A DNA stretch of 64,000 nt from Leptolyngbya sp. FACHB-261 (GCF_014696065.1 NZ_JACJPL010000022.1:1-64000), one strand, 5' to 3'; shown: positions 9,002-18,724, numbered from the stretch's first letter. Made by a program: numbers and translations. Notes: generated from the sequence alone by a model not told the origin.

Positions 9002-9242
9002 GAAGAGAAGGTATAGGCGTACGGCTTCAACTGCCAGAAGCCTTGTGAGGCAAGGTTTTGACCCTTATTCCTGCCTTCTCCTAAGAACCTACTGGAAAGA
9101 GTAGGGAGGAAGAAGGGAGAGTAGGGAGGAAGAAGGGAGTGTAGGGAGGAAGAGAAGGTATAGGCGTACGACTTCAACTGCCAGAAGTCTTGACTCACAA
9201 GGTTTTGACCCTTATTCCTGCCTTCTCCTAAGAACCTATTGG
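9002..9242. repeat. 94-bp duplication flanking a 20-bp purine-rich tandem repeat
   Basis: Bases 9002-9095 and 9149-9242 are near-identical direct copies offset by exactly 147 bases, with a few substitutions and no length change. Between them lies a 20-base unit beginning GTAGGGAGGAAGAAGGGAG, repeated about 2.6 times (9101-9120, 9121-9140, 9141-9152). A related purine tract (GGAAGAG/GGAAAA) precedes the first copy from about 8940. No coding potential is visible. The rest of the 8901-9659 gap holds nothing I can name. Confidence 0.8.
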
Positions 9243-9659
9243 TATCGGCCCAAGACTTTCTTCTGCCAAGGCAATATAAGTATCCTTAGAGCCATCTGAG
9301 CCCCTTCGAACGAAGTCTTCCTTTGCCCTCTTAACCCCACTCCTTTACTGAAGCATTTGCTTAAACTCTGCCTTGGCTCCCCTTTCCTCAGGAATCAATG
9401 GCTAGTTGAAATGCTTGTGGTAACAATCTGTAAGTCACAGGGTAGTGCCTGACTGGTGAATAGGGTTCTGCCCCTCACTAGGAGTAAGAAGCTCTCCTTG
9501 TCCCTTGAGAGCTAGTAGAGGGCTGTTTTTGCAATACATCTGTCTCATCCGCAAGGGGCCAGCGTTAGTTTTTCAGAGGAAAGGGTACATTGCTGACATA
9601 GCACCTGCTAGGCGCTGTCGGTAACCGACGGTGATTGAATAGCGTTGGATATAGTATCA

Positions 9660-9884
9660 ATGACCGAGTTTCGAGATACGAACGAACTAGTTTTGGAACT
9701 CCGGCAACAGCTTGGATTAACTCAGGAAAAGCTTGCTGCTAAGTTAGGAGTTACCGTCAGCACTATCAATCGTTGGGAGAATGGAAAAACGGCTCCCTCC
9801 CCTTTAGGGTTAAAGCAAATTGAAGAGATGCTCAGACAGATGGGCGAAGGAGGAAGAAGCTTACTGGCAAAGCACTTTCCCTGA
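9660..9884 (+). CDS. XRE-family helix-turn-helix regulator
   Basis: A 74-residue DNA-binding protein from ATG 9660 (a TTG 15 bases upstream in frame is an alternative). Residues 9-65 are a canonical Cro/CI-type HTH: LRQQLGLTQEKLAAKLGVTV, then STINRWENGK, with helix 2 and recognition helix 3 clearly visible. It sits about 260 bases upstream of the tubulin-like gene on the same strand and probably controls that cassette. Single-domain XRE regulators are common in mobile and defence modules. The family is certain; the target is inferred from position. Confidence 0.85.
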   Translation: MTEFRDTNELVLELRQQLGLTQEKLAAKLGVTVSTINRWENGKTAPSPLGLKQIEEMLRQMGEGGRSLLAKHFP

Positions 9885-10145
9885 GGAAGTAATTGATTAG
9901 CTCAGTTAGCAGATTAACCTCCTCATAGATCAGCTTCATTGTATGTACTACCTATCTTACCTTCATAGGTGGCTTATTAAAGCTACACCATCTTTACTGA
10001 CTAGAAGCTGTGAGTAATTCAAGCAGAGCAGTATTAGAGGGAGCTAAACTCTCAGCGCAATCCGAAGTAATACCTGGTAAAGATAAGAATATTTGACTCC
10101 TGTAGATGACCTTTTCCATCCGTCCACCAATTCACTGTAGAAATA

Positions 10146-13100
10146 ATGTCTGAATATACTGGAATGACTCCCACTGTTATCATCGGTGTAGGAGGCACAG
10201 GCAAGGAAATTCTGGTTAAGGTGCGTCGGATGATTGTAGAGCTGTATGGCTCTTTAGACGCTCTACCCATTGTCTCCTTTCTTCATATTGATACTGAGCA
10301 GAACGCTAAGGTCTCAGAACCTCAAGTTGTTCTGAAGCAAGACATCTCTCTACGCCCAGCTGAGCAAGTATGGGCTAAGGTTGAAGACGCAAAAGCTATT
10401 CTAAACAAGCTCTCATCCTACGAATATCTAACAGAATGGTTTCCTAGTCAGCTGAAGGGAACTGATTCAATTTTGGCAGGGGCAGGGCAGATTCGGGCAT
10501 TAGGCAGGTTTGCTTTTAGTCTAAATTATCAAGCAATCAAAACCAGTTTTAACAATGCCAAAGCTCGGATTGTTGGTCATGAGAAGTTTATGTTGGATCA
10601 TTGGCAGGTCCAACTAGATAAGGGGATCAACATCTTTGTCGTCTGCTCTCTTTCGGGAGGGACGGGCTCTGGTATGGTCCTAGACCTAGCTTATAATCTC
10701 CGTGATTGGGTGCCACCTTCAGAATTGCCCCAATCCTCTGCTTATCTGGTTTTGCCAGGAGCTTTCTCTGGTCTGGGGGACAGAGTGATCGCGAATGCCT
10801 ATGCGGCTCTGATGGAGCTAAATCACTACTCCCGCAATAACACCCGCTTTGAGAGCCAGTACAGTAGCAATCAATCGGACCGAATCAGTGCCCAAAGTGG
10901 TCAGGACGTTCCCTTTAACTTCTGCTACCTAGTGGGTAACAGCAATGACAAGGTGACATTTCCGAATCTCAGCTCCGTCTTGGAGATGGTTGCTCAAAAT
11001 CTCTTCCTGGATTTCAGTTCTGGGTTCAGCCAGTACAAGAAACTGGTCCGGGATAATGTACGCAAACAGTGGGCTAGTCCCGATGCGCTCGGTTATCCCC
11101 AAAGTTTCATTAGCTTTGGTCTGTCTAGTATCCAATTCCCTGTAGAACGGGTGCTCAACGCTTGTGCTTCTCGCTTAGCCGGTCGTTTGGTAACTTGGTG
11201 GGCCAATCCCACCCCAGCCCCCGCTGCAATGCGGGACGTCATTAAAACCGAAATCTTGCCGAGCCTGTTCCTGGCTGAATCAGATCACGAGCATCAACTC
11301 CTGGACAGTATCAGTCTTGGAGACAACATGAAGCCTTACAGCAAGGAGGTAGCAGACTGGGCTGCAGGCGTGCGTAAGCGACGAAATGACCTGAATATTC
11401 CTTTTGAGAACATCCAGCGCTTTATCTCCAACGAGCAGGAGAAGTATGCTCCTCACTTCAATGACAGCGATACAGACCCCCGACGCTGGAGCGACTACTT
11501 CCAGAAGATGTGGGACAACCTAAACAGGCTGATTCCTCAGAAGCGTCAAGAACTCCGTCAGACGGTCTACAAGATCATTGAGGATCGTTTCCGGGGTCCT
11601 AAGTTTGCTCGGCAATTTCTAGAAGTTCTCCTAGAGGTCTTTGCTGAGTTCCGCAGCCGCTTTGACCAGGACCGTCAGAAGAACTGGTTGCCCAGGGAGC
11701 GCTCCTCCGCCAATGCGCTTCAAGTCCTGCTCAAGCAAATTGATGATCATGCCAAGCAATTCCTGCTGGTGAACCGTAAGAATGTCATTGAGGATGACTT
11801 CCGGGGGATTATGCAGGCCCTTGAATCTCTCTTTGTATCTAAGGTCGAGGTTAAAGCTCGAAGCTTGGCAATTCCTCTTCTGGATGGTTTACGAGAAGAA
11901 ATCGATAAGCTCTTAATTGACCTGGCAGCCTTTGAGCGGGTCCTGGATATCCTGCGGTCTCAGTTACAAGATAAAGAACAGATCTTTGTGCGGGAGACCG
12001 GCGTTCTAACGGTCAATGGCATTCTGCTTTATGATCCCAAGGACATTGAGCAGGTCTATAGCAAAACTCTGAATGGCAAAGAAGATACAGTTTGTCAGAG
12101 TATTTCCCAACAAGTTTTAGGTGATTTAGGACTGAGACTGTTTGACCTTTACACGTTTGATACGCTTCGCACCAAGGGATTGTACGAGCGTTTGCTGAAC
12201 CAAGCTATCGATGAGTTTCGTACCGGAACGCAACTCGAAATCTCGACCGCTCGTAAATTTCTGGAGCAATATCCAACGGTAGAGCAACAGGAAGCTCAGA
12301 TTAAAACCACCTTTGAAAAATGTGAGCCCTTTCTGCGTCTGAGCCAGGAGCAAAAGCGGTTGGGATGGGAGGACCGGTCTGAGAAGTGCCAGACGATTGT
12401 AGGGATTCAAGGCGGCAACAAGCCAACAGATCCTGCCGTCGGGGCTTTGCTACCCATGATTCGCAAGACCAGTACCCTCACCGACAAGGATATTCGTCCC
12501 CTGAATGATCCCCACCATATCTACTTTGTGCAGGAGATTGGTGCTTTTCCTCTACGCCTCATTGAGGGAATGGAGCGCATGCGTACGATCTATCGAGCGG
12601 TGACTCACGCAGATAAAAATCCCCTTCACACTCACCAAGACAGCCGTCAGTTTAAAGACCTGATGCCCCCGACGCAGAGCGAGGTTCAAGTCAGGCAGAA
12701 CCTGGTTCTTGCACGAGCTTTAGGTTTAATGACTCAAGTAGAAAACCGGGTGAGCGGATTTTCTGAGGTACGCTTTGCCTATCGAGATAAGCAATCAGGA
12801 CTTGAGAAACTCCAAGTTGTTGGAGCTGATTGGCAAGAGGCAGAAGAGTATTTGCTGGTTGACCAGAATCGTAAGGTTCGAGAAACTCTGGACGATATTG
12901 TCAATATCATTGGGCAAACAGCGGTCACCAAGCCTGACAAGCAAGAACTCTATCAAAAACTGATGGCTCATCTGCATGTATCTGAGGCATCTATTAGTGG
13001 TGGAAAAGACAGCCCTGACTATCAGAAACTCGAAGCAGCGATTGAGGACTATGTAAAAGTTCACAGCCTATTTATCGCTCCCGCCTTAGGAACCGCTACA

Positions 13101-13508
13101 TTGTCTTCTCCAAAGTCTCCTGCTGCACTTAAGACTCCATCAAGCGCATCTGCACCGTCAGGAATGCTAGAAAGCAACTTGGAGAAGTTTACCAAATTGG
13201 TGGAAACTTGTTACCGTCGCGGCAATCCCTCTCCTACGGAATTGCAGCTACTAGAGCGTTTCCGACAGAAGTACAACATCTCTCAGGAAGTTGCAGACCA
13301 GATCACTGCTCAGGTTCAGCCGAAGCATGATCATCAGCAAGCGATAGATGAGTTTGGTTTGATGTTTCGAGCCTTTCTCGAAAACGACGGTGACATAGAT
13401 TTTGAAGAGCAGGCTCAACTGATTGAACTGCAAGAAGAATTGGAATTGACCAATGAACAAGTTGCAGCAATAGAGTCGAATGTCCGAGACGAATTAGGCC
13501 ACAAATAA
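10146..13508 (+). CDS. Giant tubulin-like protein (Tubulin_2 family)
   Basis: A 1120-residue cytoplasmic protein with an N-terminal tubulin/FtsZ-type GTPase-like domain. Residues 11-21 hold a glycine loop (VIIGVGGTGKE) and residues 170-176 the tubulin signature SGGTGSG after a hydrophobic strand (IFVVCSL). Both are typical of the Tubulin_2 group of bacterial proteins, which are much longer than FtsZ. The middle is long and helical (about 380-1000). The C-terminus (about 1010-1120) holds two EF-hand/TerB-like helical segments (GNPSPTELQLLERFRQKYNI and NDGDIDFEEQAQLIELQEEL). It is followed after 26 bases by a membrane-anchored periplasmic-binding protein, so the pair is probably an operon. Polymerisation and cargo are unknown. 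The family call is good; the function is open. Confidence 0.8.
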   Translation: MSEYTGMTPTVIIGVGGTGKEILVKVRRMIVELYGSLDALPIVSFLHIDTEQNAKVSEPQVVLKQDISLRPAEQVWAKVEDAKAILNKLSSYEYLTEWFPSQLKGTDSILAGAGQIRALGRFAFSLNYQAIKTSFNNAKARIVGHEKFMLDHWQVQLDKGINIFVVCSLSGGTGSGMVLDLAYNLRDWVPPSELPQSSAYLVLPGAFSGLGDRVIANAYAALMELNHYSRNNTRFESQYSSNQSDRISAQSGQDVPFNFCYLVGNSNDKVTFPNLSSVLEMVAQNLFLDFSSGFSQYKKLVRDNVRKQWASPDALGYPQSFISFGLSSIQFPVERVLNACASRLAGRLVTWWANPTPAPAAMRDVIKTEILPSLFLAESDHEHQLLDSISLGDNMKPYSKEVADWAAGVRKRRNDLNIPFENIQRFISNEQEKYAPHFNDSDTDPRRWSDYFQKMWDNLNRLIPQKRQELRQTVYKIIEDRFRGPKFARQFLEVLLEVFAEFRSRFDQDRQKNWLPRERSSANALQVLLKQIDDHAKQFLLVNRKNVIEDDFRGIMQALESLFVSKVEVKARSLAIPLLDGLREEIDKLLIDLAAFERVLDILRSQLQDKEQIFVRETGVLTVNGILLYDPKDIEQVYSKTLNGKEDTVCQSISQQVLGDLGLRLFDLYTFDTLRTKGLYERLLNQAIDEFRTGTQLEISTARKFLEQYPTVEQQEAQIKTTFEKCEPFLRLSQEQKRLGWEDRSEKCQTIVGIQGGNKPTDPAVGALLPMIRKTSTLTDKDIRPLNDPHHIYFVQEIGAFPLRLIEGMERMRTIYRAVTHADKNPLHTHQDSRQFKDLMPPTQSEVQVRQNLVLARALGLMTQVENRVSGFSEVRFAYRDKQSGLEKLQVVGADWQEAEEYLLVDQNRKVRETLDDIVNIIGQTAVTKPDKQELYQKLMAHLHVSEASISGGKDSPDYQKLEAAIEDYVKVHSLFIAPALGTATLSSPKSPAALKTPSSASAPSGMLESNLEKFTKLVETCYRRGNPSPTELQLLERFRQKYNISQEVADQITAQVQPKHDHQQAIDEFGLMFRAFLENDGDIDFEEQAQLIELQEELELTNEQVAAIESNVRDELGHK

Positions 13509-13534
13509 TAATCTTTAGGCTCTATGAGGTTCCT

Positions 13535-15115
13535 ATGGTCAGTCAATTTAACTATGTGACTTGCCCTAAGTGCGGTCATGATCGTAATCCCGTAACTGCT
13601 AAGAAATGTGAGATCTGCGCCTTCAAGCTGGGCAAAAGCTTCGGTCTCTTGCCTATGATCGGTGGTGGCTTGGCTCTTTTAACACTACTGGGAGTAGGTT
13701 ACTTTGCTTTAAAAGGCCAACCAGGTAGTGTCGCCAGTGCGGCAGGGGGTAGTTCATCTGAACCCTCCAGCTCCCAAGGTTTTACTGATCGCATATTTGC
13801 ATTTTCGTTGCCCGGTATCTCATTGCCTGGTAATGCTGCACAGTCCAATGACGTCAGTGCATTCCTCAGCCGAGGTGAACGAGTTCTATTTACAGACACG
13901 CCAGTTCCCAGCAAACAAGCTGCCGCAACAGCCTTCGCGGCTGGCGACTTCCCAACTGCGGTGAGAGAGTTGGAGGCATCTCGACAAGCTAGTCGCAGTG
14001 ATCCTGAATCGCTTATCTACCTGAACAATGCCCGCCTTGGCAACACACCGGCTCTGAGCGTTGCAGTGGTTGTTCCTATTGGTAGCAATGCCAATGCTGC
14101 TCGTGAGATTCTACGTGGGGTTGCTCAAGCCCAGGATGAGGCCAATCGGGCTGGTGTTCCACTAAAGGTCGTCATTGGCGATGATAACAACGATCCCAAG
14201 CGAGCCCAAGACATTGCAAATACCCTAGCAAAAGACAGCAGTATCCTAGCTGTTATTGGTCATGGCACTAGTAAAACTTCGCTGGCTGCAGCACCGGTCT
14301 ATCAGCAAAACCAAATGGTGATGGTTGCTCCTACCAGTACCAGTACCGAGTTAGTACAAGTTCCTAAGAGTGCTGGAGGAGATAACTATATTTTCCGCAC
14401 CATTTCCAGTGACCAGTTCACAGGCACAGCTCTAGCCCGCTACATGCTGAAGACACTGGGTAAACGGAAAGCTGCTGTCTTCTTCAATTCGGGTAGCTCT
14501 TACAGCAAGTCACTTGAGCAAGCGTTTGAAACAACCCTGAGCCTCGAAGGAGGGCAGGTCGTGCAACAAGTAGATCTTGCAAAAGGGAATGCTGCAAGCC
14601 AGATATCTGGTGGCGCAGCAGAAGTCTTAGTGCTTCTGCCAGACTCAGATACGCTAGCTCAGGCGATTGAGGTTGCTAAAGCGAATCAAAATCGTCTGCC
14701 ACTCCTAGCAGGGGATGCAGTCTACAAGATAGATAGCCTCCAACAGGGAGGGGCTGCACTTAACGGAATGGTACTTCCGGTCCCTTGGCATCCCCTGAAG
14801 AACGCCGACCCGAACTTCAGCCAAACTGCTAGCAGCTTATGGGGAGGAGACATCAACTGGCGCACAGCTATGGGCTATGACGCCGTACGAGCCCTACGTG
14901 TGGGGCGGGCTAAAGGCAAGATTACAGTGCAGAATGGCCGACAAGGCCGTGCCGCCCTAGCTAAAGCATTTGCTGCTCCAGGTTTTGCGTCCAATGGTGC
15001 AACAGGGGTAATTAGTTTTCTACCCTCTGGTGACCGTAACAGCAATGTAATCCTGGTAAAGGTACAACCTGGGACTCGCTCTGGAACTGGCTACGATTTT
15101 GTACCATTGCAGTGA
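13535..15115 (+). CDS. Zinc-ribbon/TM protein with type 1 periplasmic-binding (LivJ-like) domain
   Basis: A 526-residue protein starting at ATG 13535. The cytoplasmic N-terminus carries a four-cysteine zinc ribbon (C10, C13, C25, C28). A single membrane segment follows at about 38-57 (LLPMIGGGLALLTLLGVGYF), then a Ser/Gly-rich linker. From about residue 165 to the end there is a branched-chain-amino-acid-type receptor fold (LSVAVVVPIGSNANAAREIL; VIGHGTSKTS; MVMVAPTSTSTEL; VAVF-like strands; LLAGDAVY). It would span the membrane, with a ligand sensor outside and a zinc ribbon inside. It has no ABC permease partners nearby and is paired with the tubulin-like gene, so it is more likely a sensor than a transporter subunit. 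The domains are clear; the ligand is unknown. Confidence 0.8.
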   Translation: MVSQFNYVTCPKCGHDRNPVTAKKCEICAFKLGKSFGLLPMIGGGLALLTLLGVGYFALKGQPGSVASAAGGSSSEPSSSQGFTDRIFAFSLPGISLPGNAAQSNDVSAFLSRGERVLFTDTPVPSKQAAATAFAAGDFPTAVRELEASRQASRSDPESLIYLNNARLGNTPALSVAVVVPIGSNANAAREILRGVAQAQDEANRAGVPLKVVIGDDNNDPKRAQDIANTLAKDSSILAVIGHGTSKTSLAAAPVYQQNQMVMVAPTSTSTELVQVPKSAGGDNYIFRTISSDQFTGTALARYMLKTLGKRKAAVFFNSGSSYSKSLEQAFETTLSLEGGQVVQQVDLAKGNAASQISGGAAEVLVLLPDSDTLAQAIEVAKANQNRLPLLAGDAVYKIDSLQQGGAALNGMVLPVPWHPLKNADPNFSQTASSLWGGDINWRTAMGYDAVRALRVGRAKGKITVQNGRQGRAALAKAFAAPGFASNGATGVISFLPSGDRNSNVILVKVQPGTRSGTGYDFVPLQ

Positions 15116-15353
15116 TGTCAGCTTAGTATTTGCTTGAGTATTGAGGGCAAAATACCTCTAGAAGCATTACAATACCTACCCTCGGTTGGTATCTAGAATT
15201 GATACTCTTACCGATTCAGGCTTGGGAGTATCAGTTCTAGGTATTTGCTGAATAGATGGCTCTATAAATATAAGAATGGAATTCAATCAGTAAGCCTAAA
15301 GATTTTAAGGATAATGGATATTAGTAAAGCTAGAGGCTGTGCAGGGAGCGAGG

Positions 15354-15870
15354 ATGACTTGTCCAATTTGTGATGACAACCACGTTGTTAAGAACGGCAG
15401 AATCCGCAACGGCAAGCAAAACTTTAAATGCTGAAGTTGTGGCAGGCAATTTGTGCAAGACCCCCAAAACCAGCTCATCTTTGACCCGACTAAATCAACT
15501 CATTGACAAGCTGCTTTTGGAGAAACTCTCTGTCGCCAGGAGCTCGGGTAACTGGCGTCTTTGAACAGTGGCTGAAAATCTATGTGGATTTCCAACGAGT
15601 CAACCCCTCGACTAGGCCAAGTCCAGGCTAGAAAAAAAGGCTGATTGCCCTCGAGCGTGACGAAGCCTGGTCGTTCGTCACACTCGAGGGCAACCAGCAA
15701 TGGATTTGGCTGGCCGCTTGCCAGCCAAGTCACTCTGTATCTGCAGGTGGCCAAGCGGAATGAGACAGGAGCCCAGCGTTTATGTTAAGCGGTTCCGTCA
15801 GTGTGCCCTCTGCGACACGGACTTCTGGTCAGCCTATCGCCAAGTGCTCCCCAAGCAACGACTAAGAAGA
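15354..15870 (+). pseudogene. IS1-family transposase remnant (multiple frameshifts)
   Basis: From ATG 15354 the sequence reads as an IS1-type InsA zinc finger (MTCPICDDNHVVKNGRIRNG, then KQNFKC, stop, SCGRQFVQ). Pieces of the same protein continue in shifting frames: IDKLLLEKLS, VTGVFEQWLKIYVDFQ, ALERDEAWSFVTLEGNQQWI, and CALCDTDFWSAYRQVLPKQR near 15810-15865. Stops and frame changes separate the pieces, and the 3' part is missing, so it is inactive. I could not find terminal inverted repeats. Confidence 0.8.
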
Positions 15871-15957
15871 TTGAGAATCATAATTAATTGGAGCAATTGG
15901 TAGTTCACTCACCACTACAGTGCATCCTTGCCTTTGTAGGATAGGATTACTCCTCTG

Positions 15958-16854
15958 TTAGGTGCCTAGATTGACACTTTGCCACAGACGGAAAAGTGCT
16001 TGGGAAATTGGTCTGGTAACTCTGTCATTAGTCCAATAACCATTATGGGAAAGAGGAGTCCAACTTAATAAACCACCAACGTTAACTTCTCTATCTTCTT
16101 TAACAGCCTCCTTATATTTGTTATTCATGTGCTTGATAGGATAGCCGAGAACGTCATCTTTATCGTAATAATTGACCCATTCCCCTTCGAGCTCTGGGTA
16201 ATGAGCGGAGAGGTTGGGTGAGGGAACAGCTACAGGCGTGCCAAAGTCGTTGTAACGTAGTGCCCACAAAGGGATTTGATTACCCAACGTGTACAGAAGT
16301 GTTAGTGTTTCCAACTTCTCGAGAGGATTGTCATGAATTTCTATCTTGTTACTTCCTGCTTTTACACCTCCACTCTGAATATCCCAAATGTAATTACTAG
16401 CTATTGCAGCTCCCATACTATGGGCTATAACGCATAGTGGAGCATTTGGCCCAGCTTTCTCGGCTAACCTGTGCAGAGTATCAGCAAAGCACTGGTGCAC
16501 TCCATCGTAAACTGCTCGATCATCCGGCGGTGTTGCGGAGGTAATCTGGTAGCCAACACTATCTGCCAAAGAATTAAATACGAAATTACGGATATCGCCC
16601 CATCCAAGCTTCTCGATCTCTAGTCTTTTCCACAGATCATTCTGGGGCTTCTGAAGGATGTGAGCCCAGTAGATTGCATCGATCTCCAGTTCTGGAGCTT
16701 CACCATCAGCGTTTCTACCTCGTAGCTGTGAAAACTGCGACTTCAGCCTTTTTGCTATCCCTCCAGTAAACTTTTCTGGCTGGTTCGGATCCTGAAAACC
16801 AGGATTGTCATTACCAATGCCATGAATAATAGCTACAGCGATTTTTTGAGGCAC
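15958..16854 (-). CDS. Alpha/beta-hydrolase (lipase/esterase-like)
   Basis: A 298-residue probable cytoplasmic serine hydrolase. The start is GTG 16854, preceded by GTGGAG. The N-terminus has the first strand and oxyanion region (KIAVAIIHGIGND), and the nucleophile elbow is IAHSMGA near residue 147, the G/A-H-S-M-G form used by lipases and esterases. Acidic and His catalytic partners are plausible in the C-terminal third (YYDKDD; PLSHNGYWTN). It stands alone in the island, convergent with the IS1 remnant. The substrate is unknown; a phospholipase-type defence effector is possible but unproven. Confidence 0.75.
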   Translation of the reverse strand: MPQKIAVAIIHGIGNDNPGFQDPNQPEKFTGGIAKRLKSQFSQLRGRNADGEAPELEIDAIYWAHILQKPQNDLWKRLEIEKLGWGDIRNFVFNSLADSVGYQITSATPPDDRAVYDGVHQCFADTLHRLAEKAGPNAPLCVIAHSMGAAIASNYIWDIQSGGVKAGSNKIEIHDNPLEKLETLTLLYTLGNQIPLWALRYNDFGTPVAVPSPNLSAHYPELEGEWVNYYDKDDVLGYPIKHMNNKYKEAVKEDREVNVGGLLSWTPLSHNGYWTNDRVTRPISQALFRLWQSVNLGT

Positions 16855-17071
16855 TTATTACTCCACTGTTACCATGAGACACCTAGTTAGAATTTGCTAA
16901 CCAGTCGGTCCATTCTATGCAAGCTATAAATTCACTGTCAATGCGATTAACAGGTGTACACAAAACGAGCCGATTTTGATTAGATACCAAGCTCTGTAAT
17001 GAATCATACCTAGTCACTGGAAAAACTTAACAACATTTGTCCTGATTGATGGGGCTCAGTAGGTACATATA

Positions 17072-17123
17072 GTGCCGATTCAGGTGTAATCGAAAAAGAT
17101 TTCGATTACACCTGAATCGGCAC
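17072..17123. other. Perfect 24-bp hairpin, 4-base loop
   Basis: Arms 17072-17095 and 17100-17123 are exact reverse complements around the loop AAGA. There is no T tract on either side, so it is not an ordinary terminator. It lies in the 620-base gap between the divergent hydrolase and membrane-protein genes. I see nothing else in that gap. Confidence 0.85.
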
Positions 17124-17475
17124 CTAAATATTCGAATTGCTGTTCCGCCATTCAATTGCTGCTTTCTGAAACTGTCTTAGTAGTTTCATGTAGTTCGTCT
17201 GGCTGAGTACTGCACTCAGGCTGTCTTAAAGAGCAGGTGTGGGTTTAGCTCAGTTCCCTTAATATAAGGGTCAGCACCCCACACATATACCAATGAGGAA
17301 CACAAGATGAGCTAATGACATTACACTAGTGACAGCAGCCATCTATTACGGACTGCAAATTCTGAAGAATTTGCAGAACTCTAAGAGCTTCAACCTCATT
17401 GCTTATTTTCTCCTGATCTAAGCAAGGGTACATCGTAAGATTCTGGTACTTGACTACAAAAACTGGGCTATTATA

Positions 17476-18672
17476 ATGACTTCAATCGAATGTAATAGGG
17501 AGCACATTGAAAGCATCAATGGGACATTCCCCTATTTGCCAGTGAACAGTCCTGACCCTTCCTCCCCCTCTAGCTCGAAACTGTGTTCTCCAGATGCAGT
17601 AGCAGAGAAAGTAGATTCTTTAGTTAATTACATTCAACAAGAAATTCACAGCCGGGGTAAGAAAGCAATGACATGGCAAGTTCAAGAGGAACTTGCCCAG
17701 CTAATCAACCTTTTGCAAAGAGTTGAGAAAAGATTCTTAAAGAATGAAGCAGCAAAGCAACCATGCGTAGTTAAGCAGAAGCAGCTCAAGTCAAGCCTTG
17801 ATTTTGTAGAGATAGCTATAAAAGCTTTGTTTGAGGAGCAGCCTAACCTGTGTCTCTCTAGAAAGATCAGACGCAATATTGAGTATTTTATGCGCATGTC
17901 TGACATTCCTGTAGTTGGCATGCCAATTAATTTTTTTCATGGTGTTACACATCTATCATCGACGATAACGAAAGTAATCTTTGGCCTTGCAATATCCCTT
18001 CCTTTGTGCGCAGGACTTCTAGGCTATGCAATTTATCAACTTAATTCAGTTAGTAATAAGAACGCTCCTGCAGAATTTGCAAAGACTGCAATATCCATTG
18101 ACACACGAGGGCAATCTACACTTCCTGAAGGTTCGCAAGTCAGTCCAATAACTGCACCGGGTACGTCCCAAGCGCAGATCAGGGCAGCCCAAGCAAGGAT
18201 CAGCGAAGAATGTCTATTCTTGCTAATTCTGACGGGCTCAGCAGGAGCATTAGGGAGTATCATCAGCATCTTGACCAGGATTGAACAGTATCAGAGCAAA
18301 GAATACGAAGATTCTGCTCTCCCCATCTTTATTGGAGCATTTAAGCCCATAATAGGAGCGTCCTTTGGTATTTTGATCTTTACTCTCGTTACCGCAGAGA
18401 TATTTCCGTTTAAAATTCCCCAACAGGAAAGCAAGGGAGCTGCCTTTTTCGCCTTGGCATTCATTATTGGGTTCAGTGAGAGATTTGCGAATGACATCGT
18501 CAGCCGTACAGAGAACAGTTTATCTGGCGTCTCTGGGAAGCCAACAGAAGCCATTGAGATAATGGCTGAGCATCTAAAGAAATTACCGCCTGGCTCTTCA
18601 GAGGCTACGGCTATAGCTGAGGCGTTGTCCCAAACTTTATCTGCACACTGTCAGAATCAAAATAAAGGATAA
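17476..18672 (+). CDS. Four-TM membrane protein with coiled-coil N-terminus, unknown function
   Basis: A 398-residue protein. Residues 1-150 are soluble and helical, with a region predicted by eye to coil (about 40-125). Four hydrophobic segments follow: about 168-190 (KVIFGLAISLPLCAGLLGYA), 254-275 (LFLLILTGSAGALGSIISIL), 285-320 (FIGAFKPIIGASFGILIFTL) and 330-350 (AAFFALAFIIGFSERFANDI). The GFSERFA motif after the last membrane segment recurs, from recall, in bacterial membrane proteins of accessory regions. I do not recognise a named family. Flanking genes are a hydrolase and a DEAH-HNH protein, so membrane association with a defence module is possible, but nothing in the sequence proves it. 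Confidence 0.7.
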   Translation: MTSIECNREHIESINGTFPYLPVNSPDPSSPSSSKLCSPDAVAEKVDSLVNYIQQEIHSRGKKAMTWQVQEELAQLINLLQRVEKRFLKNEAAKQPCVVKQKQLKSSLDFVEIAIKALFEEQPNLCLSRKIRRNIEYFMRMSDIPVVGMPINFFHGVTHLSSTITKVIFGLAISLPLCAGLLGYAIYQLNSVSNKNAPAEFAKTAISIDTRGQSTLPEGSQVSPITAPGTSQAQIRAAQARISEECLFLLILTGSAGALGSIISILTRIEQYQSKEYEDSALPIFIGAFKPIIGASFGILIFTLVTAEIFPFKIPQQESKGAAFFALAFIIGFSERFANDIVSRTENSLSGVSGKPTEAIEIMAEHLKKLPPGSSEATAIAEALSQTLSAHCQNQNKG

Positions 18673-18724
18673 GGACGAGGCTTTTTATCTGCCATAAGAT
18701 TTAGGCGCTCGCAGCAATTTACTT

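Noticed and set aside
8890-9198. Minus-strand 102-residue reading frame, rich in Ser, Phe and Leu
   Set aside because: It is the reverse strand of the purine-rich tandem repeat, and its composition comes from the repeat.
10146-13508. FtsZ or TubZ-type plasmid segregation protein
   Set aside because: The tubulin signature is present, but the protein is over twice the size of FtsZ/TubZ and carries extra C-terminal domains; it fits the Tubulin_2 group.
15648-15692. Near-perfect 18-bp inverted repeat
   Set aside because: It lies within the IS1 transposase remnant and encodes the conserved ALERDEAWSFVTLEG segment, so the symmetry is probably accidental.
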